Shown in pieces: positions 1 through 5,823 of a DNA stretch of 12,803 bases (position 1 is the stretch's first letter; each line of letters opens with the position of its first letter). Source of the stretch: Helicobacteraceae bacterium UBA6016 (GTDB lineage: Bacteria > Campylobacterota > Campylobacteria > Campylobacterales > UBA6016); contig DIZY01000065.1 in NCBI GenBank assembly GCA_002428055.1, positions 23,947 to 36,749 of the forward strand, in the 5' to 3' direction. The position numbers and the translations under genes are program-made. The notes below the pieces were generated by a model. It was not told the DNA's origin. It saw nothing but the letters and a program-made list of their open reading frames with translations, and ran no database searches.

Positions 1-206
1 CTAAGGTTAAAAAGCGCCTTTTCGATGGCGTCTTGTATCTCCTCTACGCTTACCAGATCTTCAGCCTCAACCCTTGTGCGCACATACGAAAAAACACTCT
101 TATCATACGGCTGTCCGACGCTCTCAAACGCTTTTATAATCGCATCTTCTATCTTGTACGCCGCAAAAGCCGCCCTGCTACCGTCTCTTTTTAGAATAGT
201 TTTCAT
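1..206 (-). CDS. nrdD: Anaerobic ribonucleoside-triphosphate reductase, N-terminal part (ATP-cone), partial
   Basis: The minus strand from the ATG at 206 is open to the left edge, giving 68 residues with the C-terminus outside the window. The protein begins MKTILKRDGSRAAF and continues with AAYKIEDAIIKAFESV and a late VSVEEIQDAIEKALF segment. This is the fold signature of the ATP-cone, the allosteric nucleotide-binding domain at the N-terminus of class III (NrdD) and some class I reductases. NrdD is the cytoplasmic glycyl-radical enzyme that makes dNTPs without oxygen. An AAGGAA Shine-Dalgarno sequence lies just upstream, and a perfect FNR-type box sits about 55 bp before the start, which favours the anaerobic enzyme. 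With only the ATP-cone visible, NrdA or NrdR cannot be fully excluded, although NrdR would carry a zinc ribbon before the cone and none is present. Confidence 0.8.
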   Translation of the reverse strand, partial: MKTILKRDGSRAAFAAYKIEDAIIKAFESVGQPYDKSVFSYVRTRVEAEDLVSVEEIQDAIEKALFNL

Positions 207-260
207 CTGCTTTTTCCTTTTTTGCTAAACGCAGTAAATCTAAAAAACAAGATTATGTCT

Positions 261-274
261 TTGATGTAAATCAA
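261..274 (-). promoter_or_regulatory. FNR/CRP-family binding site upstream of nrdD
   Basis: The sequence TTGATGTAAATCAA is an exact match to the FNR half-sites TTGAT-N4-ATCAA. Its centre is about 61 bp upstream of the reductase ATG. If the site were at class II position -41.5, transcription would start near 226, with weak -10 candidates (TTTACT or TAGATT) at 233-242. An oxygen-sensing Crp/Fnr-type activator would fit an anaerobic reductase. The site is seen directly; the identity of the regulator is inferred. Confidence 0.65.
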
Positions 275-311
275 ATGAGGAAGTTAAGAAGCGGGTGGTG
301 TTGGCAAAGAA

Positions 312-329
312 GACGGGCAGATGCCCGCC
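312..329 (-). terminator. Rho-independent terminator after the 332-789 pair
   Basis: A 7-bp stem with one G-T pair and a 4-base loop (on the minus strand GGCGGGC-ATCT-GCCCGTC) follows directly after the stop of the 35-residue gene. A short T-rich run, TTCTTT, comes next. It separates this pair from the nrdD promoter. Confidence 0.6.
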
Positions 330-331
330 TT

Positions 332-439
332 TTAGCGTTGAATAGCGTTGAGTCTAGGATAGATGAGCTTGAAATATAACAAAAACACAATCAAATACAT
401 AAGACTTGGCGCTCCGCTAAAAAATAGTAGTTTGCTCAT
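332..439 (-). CDS. Small membrane protein, 35 residues, translationally coupled
   Basis: The ATG at 439-437 overlaps the TGA of the upstream 117-residue gene in an ATGA arrangement. It has its own AAAGGA ribosome binding site at 446-451 inside that gene. The product starts MSKLLFFSGAPSLMYL and contains one hydrophobic stretch (about residues 11-26, SLMYLIVFLLYFKLIY). It ends in basic residues (PRLNAIQR), so a single membrane-spanning segment is likely. The stop codon is followed at once by a terminator hairpin. The coupling, the ribosome binding site and the terminator make this a credible gene despite its size. I do not recognise the family. Confidence 0.6.
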   Translation of the reverse strand: MSKLLFFSGAPSLMYLIVFLLYFKLIYPRLNAIQR

Positions 440-789
440 CTTTTATCCTTTGAAATTATCATATAGTGGTCGTCATACAAAAAATCAGCCTTATCAAGTC
501 CAAATTCCTTTTTGACGGCTTCTTGCGTAGTTTTATTATCCACAAACTCTTTGTTTAAAAATACAAGCACTTTGTTGTTGATACCATCCCATACCACTCT
601 ACCCCTCGGCACCTCTTGATAATTTTTGTTTTGGTACTTTGGCGATAGACCCGATATGTTTTGCAGCCAATACTTCGGATGCGACATCTCGTCCACTCTA
701 TACGAATCGCCACGGCTAGCTGTATCAAAAGCGACTTTATGAGTCATAAAGATTGAGCCGTCGTTATTTATCCAGAAAATTCCGAGCAT
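436..789 (-). CDS. Conserved-looking hypothetical protein, 117 residues
   Basis: A strong AAGGAG sits 8 bp before the ATG at 789. The protein starts MLGIFWINNDGSIFMTHKV, carries a central EVPRGRVVWDGINNKVLVFL segment and ends FLYDDHYMIISKDKR. It has no signal peptide or membrane segment, so a soluble cytoplasmic protein of mixed alpha/beta content is likely. I do not recognise a named family or catalytic motif. It is the first gene of a two-gene unit with the 35-residue membrane protein. It diverges from the HDAC-like gene at 879 and shares with it the palindrome at 828-843. That suggests it belongs to the same regulated locus, not to nrdD. Confidence 0.75.
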   Translation of the reverse strand: MLGIFWINNDGSIFMTHKVAFDTASRGDSYRVDEMSHPKYWLQNISGLSPKYQNKNYQEVPRGRVVWDGINNKVLVFLNKEFVDNKTTQEAVKKEFGLDKADFLYDDHYMIISKDKR

Positions 790-811
790 AACAAACTCCT
801 TTTTAAAAGAA

Positions 812-817
812 ATTATC
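812..817 (-). promoter_or_regulatory. -10 box for the 117-residue gene
   Basis: On the minus strand GATAAT lies 10 bp after the TGTCT half-site of the 828-843 palindrome and 22 bp before the ATG at 789. This mirrors the geometry of the other palindrome-linked promoters. There is no recognisable -35 hexamer. Confidence 0.45.
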
Positions 818-827
818 CAAGCAAAGC

Positions 828-843
828 AGACAAAAAGCTGTCC
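828..843. promoter_or_regulatory. Shared operator-like palindrome (site 1), divergent
   Basis: AGACA-N6-TGTCC lies between the divergent genes at 789 and 879. Read to the right, TGTCC is followed after 11 bp by AAAAAT (855-860), with AATAAT at 858-863 as a second -10 candidate, and ATG 879 is 35 bp away. Read to the left it faces GATAAT. The spacer and the distance to a -10 box match sites 2, 3, 5 and 6 on the other strand. Confidence 0.6.
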
Positions 844-878
844 AGTTAATGCGCAAAAATAATGCCAAAGGATAGCTG

Positions 879-1850
879 ATGAGAGATTTTGATATACCCG
901 TAGTTTTCTGCGATAGATTTGCGGTAGAGCTAGATATTATAAGTGAATTTTTTGGAGGCGATAGGCTGCAAAACCACCCTATAGACTTTCATAAATTTGA
1001 GAAAATAGCAAAAATCCTCAAAGCAAAATTTGGAAGGCTATATACGAATATCGAAAAAATCAGCGATGAGGAGCTACTGCTATATCACGACTCAAAATAC
1101 ATAAAAGCATTAAGTAGCGAAAAAGCCATCATAGAGGATATTTTTAGATCAAAACTACCGGAGGGGATAAACGCCGCTTTGCTAAACCGCTTTTTGGTTG
1201 ACCCTGCTAGATATATGACCGCTGGGACCGTGGCGGCTTCTAGGCTTGCGATGGAGCACGGCTGGGCTATCAATCTAGGGGGAGGCTTTCATCACGCAAA
1301 AAAAGATATGGGAAGCGGTTTTTGTTTTTTTAACGACTACGCAATAGCCTCTATAAAACTAAGAAACGAATACCCAAATTTAAAAATACTATATGTTGAT
1401 TTTGATGCACACCTCGGGGACGGGGTCATATCGTTTGGCAAAGATATTGAAAATTTCTATATTTTAGACATATATAACGCTTTTACTGACCTTCAAGGCA
1501 AGCAAGCAGCCATTAAAAGTGGCAAAAACGGTAATTTTACCCTTATGGGGGTAGAGTCATACACTGCGGATGAGCTATACTTGTCTTTTATAAAAGAGTA
1601 TCTGCCGCAAACAATCGAGAGCGTAAAACCAGATTTTATTTTTTATAACGGCGGCGGTGATATTTTGATGGGTGACATGCTTGGGCATCTAAGTATCTCG
1701 GAACAGGGGATGGTAGATAGGGATATGATTGTGTTTAACGAGGCAAAAAAGAGAAATATTCCGATAGCTATGTGCCTAAGCGGCGGATACGGTAAAGATA
1801 ACTACAAAAGTGTTGCCGATAGCCTTACGCAACTAATTGAAAGGATATAG
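879..1850 (+). CDS. Class IV histone-deacetylase-like zinc deacylase (HDAC11-type), copy 1
   Basis: A 323-residue zinc-dependent hydrolase of the arginase/deacetylase fold. The motifs run in the family order: GGGFHHAKKDMGSGFCFFND with the catalytic His pair H138-H139; VDFDAHLGDG with zinc ligands D176 and H178; NGGGDILMGD with the third ligand D261; and LSGGYG with transition-state Tyr Y304. The short N-terminus, the DAHxGDG form instead of DxHHGDG, and the GDxLGxLSIS segment after the third ligand resemble class IV enzymes (human HDAC11) more than AcuC or class I/II. HDAC11 removes long acyl chains from lysine; whether this enzyme uses acetyl-lysine, fatty acyl-lysine, polyamine or another amide is unknown. 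The ATG has AAAGGA upstream. It heads a three-gene plus-strand unit, with GGCT 2 bp downstream, behind palindrome site 1. A paralogue lies at 5824-6765. Confidence 0.88.
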   Translation: MRDFDIPVVFCDRFAVELDIISEFFGGDRLQNHPIDFHKFEKIAKILKAKFGRLYTNIEKISDEELLLYHDSKYIKALSSEKAIIEDIFRSKLPEGINAALLNRFLVDPARYMTAGTVAASRLAMEHGWAINLGGGFHHAKKDMGSGFCFFNDYAIASIKLRNEYPNLKILYVDFDAHLGDGVISFGKDIENFYILDIYNAFTDLQGKQAAIKSGKNGNFTLMGVESYTADELYLSFIKEYLPQTIESVKPDFIFYNGGGDILMGDMLGHLSISEQGMVDRDMIVFNEAKKRNIPIAMCLSGGYGKDNYKSVADSLTQLIERI

Positions 1851-1852
1851 AG

Positions 1853-2281
1853 ATGGCAACCGCTTATTTTGGGTATGGGGCAAACCTAAATCAAGAAACG
1901 ATGTCCGTGCGTTGTCCTGATGCAAAGTTTGTCGGCGTGGGTAGGCTAGATGGATATATGTTTATTACAAATACGGACGGTGTGGCGACCATCGTACCGG
2001 ACGATAAAAGCGTAGTTTGGGGCGCTATATGGGAGCTTGGCAAAGCCGATGAGGAGTTTTTGGATCTTTTTGAGGGGGTCAAGGGCGGGTGGTATACAAA
2101 AGAGTATTTGCCCATAGTCTTTGATGACAACACGACAACCTGCCTCGTATATGTCGCCTCAAATAACAAAGTCGGCAAGCCTGTGGAGGATTATTTTTGC
2201 GATATTTTGGAGCAGTGTGAAAAATACGGTTTTGATGATGTATATGTGGCATATATAAAGGGCAAGGGATGGATGCTATAA
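1853..2281 (+). CDS. Gamma-glutamylcyclotransferase-like (GGCT/AIG2 fold) protein
   Basis: This 142-residue protein is typical in length for the GGCT-like superfamily. The N-terminal YFGYGANLN (residues 5-13) matches the substrate-binding loop YGSNL. LFEGVKGGWY supplies the probable catalytic Glu at residue 74 and is followed by the usual Y-x-K/R strand. A central WGAIWELGKADEEFLDLFEG block is also characteristic. Family members release 5-oxoproline from gamma-glutamyl amines or amino acids. The substrate cannot be told from sequence. The start lies 2 bp after the HDAC-like stop with AAAGGA in that gene's end, so the two are co-transcribed. Ser is replaced by Ala in the YGSN loop, which is tolerated in some members. 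Confidence 0.82.
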   Translation: MATAYFGYGANLNQETMSVRCPDAKFVGVGRLDGYMFITNTDGVATIVPDDKSVVWGAIWELGKADEEFLDLFEGVKGGWYTKEYLPIVFDDNTTTCLVYVASNNKVGKPVEDYFCDILEQCEKYGFDDVYVAYIKGKGWML

Positions 2282-2305
2282 TTTATTTAAAACAAGGGGG
2301 CGATA

Positions 2306-2962
2306 ATGTTTGATATACAAAAGTTTGAAGGGTTGGAAAAAGAGATTTGTGATTTTGCCAAGAGAGTCGACGAACAAGTGAAGGTGCACTACGAAGGTCC
2401 ATTTATAACAGGCAAACTGGAAAAACCTGAAATATTATTTTTGAGTATAAATCCGGGAGGTGGTAATGGAGTTGTTACAGAGAAGGACTTTGAAAGGGTT
2501 AATTTTATTCATTTAAATAAAAAATATCCTTTGGCAATTGATCTTGAGAATGTCTTCGGCAAAAATACACTTGAAAAATCTTGTGAAACATATATTAAAT
2601 CTTTTTTTGCCACAAAGGACGAAAAAGCGTTGGATGAGCTACTAAATAGGTTTAGAGATCAAAATTCTAAACTACTGGATGAACATGAAGTGATTATGAC
2701 AAAGATGCTAAAGCTAGTCATAGAGCAAATTGAGCCAAAAATAATAGTAGTTATTGGGGTTGAAAATTTTGACTATTTTTGCCGTGGGGGCAAGAAGTCC
2801 GTAGAATTAAAACGAGAAAATGGAAATCGTCTTTTGTCTTTTGCAAAAAAAGGAGAAACTGATGTTTATGGCGTTGTTCATTTGAGTAGTAAACACACCA
2901 AAGTCACCCAAGATGAAAAGGACAAACTAAAAGACTATTTTTCCGATAAACTAAGACAATAA
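2306..2962 (+). CDS. Uracil-DNA-glycosylase-fold (UDG superfamily) protein of unknown activity
   Basis: A 218-residue protein with an AAGGGGG ribosome binding site. Residues about 43-53 (ILFLSINPGGG) match the UDG superfamily motif 1 form (G-I-N-P-G). A central strand, EPKIIVVIGVENFDYF (about residues 143-158), is followed near the C-terminus by VVHLSSKHTK with H192, at the place of motif 2 (H-P-S). The usual catalytic Asp, Asn or Glu after motif 1 is not obvious, since GGGNG follows. The charged insert at about residues 65-125 is larger than in small UDGs. It may be a repair or base-sensing enzyme or a non-catalytic member of the fold. It is more A+T-rich than its neighbours, which suggests separate acquisition. 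A TATAAT overlapping the GGCT stop codon (2276-2281) could give it its own promoter. It ends at a bidirectional terminator. Confidence 0.6.
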   Translation: MFDIQKFEGLEKEICDFAKRVDEQVKVHYEGPFITGKLEKPEILFLSINPGGGNGVVTEKDFERVNFIHLNKKYPLAIDLENVFGKNTLEKSCETYIKSFFATKDEKALDELLNRFRDQNSKLLDEHEVIMTKMLKLVIEQIEPKIIVVIGVENFDYFCRGGKKSVELKRENGNRLLSFAKKGETDVYGVVHLSSKHTKVTQDEKDKLKDYFSDKLRQ

Positions 2963-2980
2963 AAAGCCCTAAGGCTTTTT
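2961..2980. terminator. Bidirectional rho-independent terminator
   Basis: AAAAAGCC-CTAA-GGCTTTTT is a perfect 8-bp stem with a 4-base loop and runs of A and T on either side. It overlaps the stop of the plus-strand UDG-fold gene (2960-2962) and contains the TAG of the minus-strand ankyrin gene (2969-2971). It therefore ends both converging units. Confidence 0.85.
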
Positions 2981-3352
2981 GTCTTTAAGTTTTATCTTTA
3001 ACCCCATGTCAAAAAGCCCCAAAAAGGCATGTGGGTTGTCGTCCGTGAGATTATAAATCATCGGGCCATTAAGCGAACGAAGTTTTTTGATACAGCTATC
3101 ATCTCCACGAAACTGAGCCCACATAGCCGCCGTCCAGCCGTCGTTGTCTACATCCATCACCGATGCCTCACGCCTTAGCAAAATCTCCATCATCTTGGGG
3201 TCTGCCAATGCCACGGAGTGCATTAGCGGCGTCATGCCGGCTTTGTCCTTGCAATTTACATCAGCACCTAGGGCTAGATATATCTTGACGGTGATGTATT
3301 TTCTATCCCTTACGGCTTTTATGAGTCTTTGGCTATTTATCAAGTTTTTCAT
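2969..3352 (-). CDS. Ankyrin-repeat protein, 127 residues
   Basis: This is a short protein made mainly of ankyrin repeats, a protein-binding scaffold. LIKAVRDRKYITVKIYLALGADVNCKD is followed by the repeat start AGMTPLMHSVALADPKMMEILLRREASV and then by DNDGWTAAMWAQFRGDDSCIKKL. That gives about two and a half repeats with the usual G-x-T-P-L/A-x-x-A signature. There is no signal peptide, so it is probably cytoplasmic. I chose ATG 3352 over the in-frame TTG at 3358 because GGAG lies 9 bp upstream of the ATG. The start lies inside the 3' end of the WG-repeat gene (20-bp overlap), so translation is coupled. It is the last gene of the minus-strand series. Ankyrin proteins in such places can be immunity or adaptor proteins, but nothing here proves that. 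Confidence 0.82.
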   Translation of the reverse strand: MKNLINSQRLIKAVRDRKYITVKIYLALGADVNCKDKAGMTPLMHSVALADPKMMEILLRREASVMDVDNDGWTAAMWAQFRGDDSCIKKLRSLNGPMIYNLTDDNPHAFLGLFDMGLKIKLKDKKP

Positions 3353-4145
3353 ATTCAAAATCTCCGTTGTTTTCTACCATTGCCGTTATATCAAGGTCGA
3401 GATATATCATTCCGGTTAAGCCGTCTAGATATACCGGGCAATTCCCGCTATTGTTGTGAATCGCAAATATATTTGGATTGTCGGTTTTGTCGATAGCTAG
3501 AAATTCACAGGGCAAAAGCTCGTTGCCGTATTTATCGTAAAGGCCGTATTTGATGTCGGTAAAACACATAGTTTGCGGCATATAAAGTCTTTTCATAATG
3601 TGCGGCTGGAATTTCTCTACCGTGCGGCTGGTAATAGCATATGCCTTGGATACAAAGTCCAGACCGTCAAACACCGTCGGAATGATTAGCTTGCCGCTCG
3701 CGTCTATGGCTCCCCTTTTTTTACTATCCATATCAGTGACTCTGCCAAAGCCGTTTTGAAACTTTTGGGTATAGCTATGTATGCACGGCACGACCAGCCT
3801 GCCATTTATGTCTATATAGCCATACAGTTCGTTTTGTTTTACGGAGGCCATCCTGTCTCCAAACTCACCAATCCACATATACCGCCCAAAACCGCGCTCC
3901 GGATATCTGAGATTTAAAACGGCGTATTCATCGTCTTTTTGAAGTATGAGCAAATCTTCGCCGGCAAAGGTCATATCATCAAATATCGGTTCGAGTATTA
4001 TCTCGCCATCTAGATACCGCAAACCTTTTTTGCCCTCATGCGCAAATATTCTCAGAAGGCTTCTTTTTACTTCATAATTAGCATTTGTGATTTCCACATT
4101 TGGAAGATCAAAATTGTCCACAATATCTAGGCTAGTTATATTCAT
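3333..4145 (-). CDS. WG-repeat (beta-repeat) protein
   Basis: A 270-residue protein from ATG 4145, which has a perfect AAAGGAG at 4156-4162. An in-frame upstream extension to 4193 has no ribosome binding site and would run through the -10 box of site 2. At least four WG-type repeat units are visible, each of the form hhD-x-x-G-x-hhhP: RYLDGEIILEPIFDDM, YGYIDINGRLVVPCI, RGAIDASGKLIIPTVFDGL and YGLYDKYGNELLPCEF. WG repeats form beta-rich surfaces and usually have binding, not catalytic, roles. No signal peptide is seen. It overlaps the ankyrin gene, giving a two-gene unit of repeat proteins driven from palindrome site 2. The binding partner is unknown. Confidence 0.82.
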   Translation of the reverse strand: MNITSLDIVDNFDLPNVEITNANYEVKRSLLRIFAHEGKKGLRYLDGEIILEPIFDDMTFAGEDLLILQKDDEYAVLNLRYPERGFGRYMWIGEFGDRMASVKQNELYGYIDINGRLVVPCIHSYTQKFQNGFGRVTDMDSKKRGAIDASGKLIIPTVFDGLDFVSKAYAITSRTVEKFQPHIMKRLYMPQTMCFTDIKYGLYDKYGNELLPCEFLAIDKTDNPNIFAIHNNSGNCPVYLDGLTGMIYLDLDITAMVENNGDFEYEKLDK

Positions 4146-4178
4146 CACCCTGCATCTCCTTTGATCAACTTCAAAAAG

Positions 4179-4211
4179 ATTATTGCACTGCAAGTGGACA
4201 GCTTACAGTCT
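4179..4211 (-). promoter_or_regulatory. Palindrome promoter, site 2, for the WG-repeat gene
   Basis: On the minus strand AGACT-N6-TGTCC (4211-4196) is followed after exactly 11 bp by AATAAT (4184-4179), 33 bp before ATG 4145. The upstream half-site has two or three mismatches to GGACA. The palindrome lies just downstream of the stop of the 310-residue gene, so that unit may read through into this promoter. Confidence 0.55.
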
Positions 4212-4213
4212 CT

Positions 4214-5146
4214 TTATTCGCACTCAATGGATAAAATATCATTTTCCTCTAGCAGTGAAAGCAGTTTTTGTGGCACATATGTAGAGAGCATATTGTTAAG
4301 CGCCGTCATAAAATCTATTCGGTAGGTGGCGCTGATTAGCTTTGCCCTTACTTTTCTAAGCTCAATAAATATCTCAAAAAATTCGACATCTCCTTTAGTT
4401 TTAAGTATTTGTAGCAAATACCTAAGGCACTCCTTAGCGGCCTCTATCAATATCTCCTCTGCATGGCTTTTTGGCCTCTCGCTCATCTCTTCCAGCTGAT
4501 AAATAGCGGAAAACTTGGGCTTTACGCTCAGTTTTTGTTTGCTGCGCAAATCCGGGAGCAAATTTTGAAGTCTTTTTGTCTCCGGCGCATACCTATCACT
4601 GCTTAGTATCTCATATATCCTATCTAGCGCCCGCTCATCCATACGGCTTTTGTGCATCATTAGCCTTGAGAAACTCTCTATGGATTTGTTATCTAGCGCC
4701 GCAAGGGCTGCTTTTGCAAATATCTTGTTATCTGAGCCCAGCAGTTTTTGCATAAAAAAATCAAGCTTATCTACCGCACCATAATATGAGGCTCTAATAA
4801 GCATATAAGAAGCGTCCGGTTTTGCCTCCTTCTCAAATAGAGCCATATCTCTAATTGAGCCCTTACAGACAATAAAATTAGCCTGTTCAGCGATAAATCT
4901 ATTCAGCGATAAGGGCTTTGCATTTTGGTCAAAGCCGTATTTCTTTTGTAGCGCAACCCTAAAGGCAATCTCACCTTTTACAGCATCTGAAAAATCAAGC
5001 CTCAACAGCCTATCAAGAAGCAAAACAGATTCTGTTGCTTTGTTTTCTTCGGCATACCAGAACGCCCTGTAAAAAAGCAGCTGCATATAGGCGAAGAGAT
5101 TGAACTTCAAAAAATCTCGCCTGTCTACTGCTTCTAGCGCTTTCAT
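4214..5146 (-). CDS. Hypothetical helical protein, 310 residues
   Basis: I do not recognise this family. The sequence is almost wholly helix-forming (rich in Leu, Ala, Lys and Glu with few Gly or Pro). It has short alternating helices such as LLLDRLLRLDFSDAV, DKLDFFMQKLLG and AKAALAALDNKSIESFSRL, which suggests an alpha-solenoid or HEAT/TPR-like scaffold. There is no signal peptide, clear membrane segment or catalytic motif. The ATG overlaps the TGA of the 205-residue gene (ATGA at 5143-5146), so the two are translationally coupled and probably act together. No palindrome precedes it, as expected for an internal gene. A late YGFDQNAKPLSLNRF loop divides the helices near residue 75. Confidence 0.72.
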   Translation of the reverse strand: MKALEAVDRRDFLKFNLFAYMQLLFYRAFWYAEENKATESVLLLDRLLRLDFSDAVKGEIAFRVALQKKYGFDQNAKPLSLNRFIAEQANFIVCKGSIRDMALFEKEAKPDASYMLIRASYYGAVDKLDFFMQKLLGSDNKIFAKAALAALDNKSIESFSRLMMHKSRMDERALDRIYEILSSDRYAPETKRLQNLLPDLRSKQKLSVKPKFSAIYQLEEMSERPKSHAEEILIEAAKECLRYLLQILKTKGDVEFFEIFIELRKVRAKLISATYRIDFMTALNNMLSTYVPQKLLSLLEENDILSIECE

Positions 5147-5760
5147 ACCAAATCTTCTATTGTGAAGTTTTGGACTAGAAAAACCTTTATTAACGATAGT
5201 TGTTTTTCTAGCTCATTGCAGTTTTGCAGAATATTTGCTTTGAGTGCCTCTCTATCACAAAACTCCGTAAGATCAAGCTTGCCGTACCGCTCCATGTATT
5301 CACTCTCTTCTTTTTTGAAGTCAGTATCCAAAATACAATAATTCATAATAAATCCACACGGCTGTAAAAATCCTACAGAGTATTGATCTCGTACATAGCC
5401 GTAATATGTCTTGTGATTGTAATATCTGAACAGGAAGCTATCATATGTGTTTCCATCCGTCTCATAACATAGGTATCTGAGCTTTAGCAGTAGTTTTTTG
5501 GCGCACTTGTTGAGTTCTTCCAAATCTTTATTGAAAACATATCTCCACTTATCTGCCGGTGCGCCAAACGAGCTATTTTGCAAATACCCTTCTGAAAAAT
5601 CAAGCACTAAGTAGTGATTTGCCGTTATTTTTGCGGAGCTTATCAGATTTGCAAGTTTTTTATAGACAGAGTACACTTTTGCCCCGTCCATATCGTTTTT
5701 GTGAGCAACTAGTGAATCCTCTATCGTGTAGTTTGCTAAAGCAACAATATCTTCTAGCAT
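5143..5760 (-). CDS. Hypothetical protein, 205 residues, coupled to the 310-residue gene
   Basis: No recognised family. The start is ATG 5760 with a perfect AAAGGAG; the in-frame extension to 5811 overlaps the promoter palindrome and lacks a ribosome binding site. The N-terminal half is mixed (MLEDIVALANYTIEDSLV, then HYLVLDFSEGYLQNSSFG). The middle is rich in Tyr and aromatics (FLFRYYNHKTYYGYVRDQYS). The C-terminal 60 residues look like one long charged helix or coiled coil (EALKANILQNCNELEKQLSLIK). No membrane segment or catalytic signature is visible. It heads the unit of palindrome site 3 and overlaps the next gene by 4 bp, which points to a stoichiometric partner of the helical 310-residue protein. 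Confidence 0.72.
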   Translation of the reverse strand: MLEDIVALANYTIEDSLVAHKNDMDGAKVYSVYKKLANLISSAKITANHYLVLDFSEGYLQNSSFGAPADKWRYVFNKDLEELNKCAKKLLLKLRYLCYETDGNTYDSFLFRYYNHKTYYGYVRDQYSVGFLQPCGFIMNYCILDTDFKKEESEYMERYGKLDLTEFCDREALKANILQNCNELEKQLSLIKVFLVQNFTIEDLV

Positions 5761-5788
5761 ATAAGCTCCTTTGTATTCTATAAGATAT

Positions 5789-5821
5789 ATTGTGCTTTTT
5801 GAAGTGGACAATATTTTGTCC
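5789..5821 (-). promoter_or_regulatory. Palindrome promoter, site 3, for the 205/310-residue unit
   Basis: This is the cleanest copy. GGACA-N6-TGTCC at 5806-5821 is a perfect inverted repeat that extends to GGACAA/TTGTCC. On the minus strand it is followed after 11 bp by CACAAT (5794-5789), 28 bp before ATG 5760. The stop codon of the upstream HDAC-like gene lies 2 bp from the palindrome. Confidence 0.65.
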
Positions 5822-5823
5822 TG

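Noticed and set aside
25..228. Plus-strand open frame of 67 codons at the left edge
   Set aside because: It is a shadow of the minus-strand ATP-cone coding sequence, which has recognisable family motifs.
1891..2178. Minus-strand frame of 95 codons opposite the GGCT-like gene
   Set aside because: It is a shadow of a gene with clear family motifs and has low-complexity Ser/Thr/Pro composition.
4146..4193. N-terminal extension of the WG-repeat protein to 4193
   Set aside because: The extension lacks a ribosome binding site and crosses the -10 box of site 2, while AAAGGAG fits ATG 4145.
5806..5821. The perfect inverted repeat as a rho-independent terminator for HDAC-like copy 2
   Set aside because: The stem is A+T-rich and only 6 bp, there is no T-run after it, and the same sequence recurs in front of genes in the divergent orientation.
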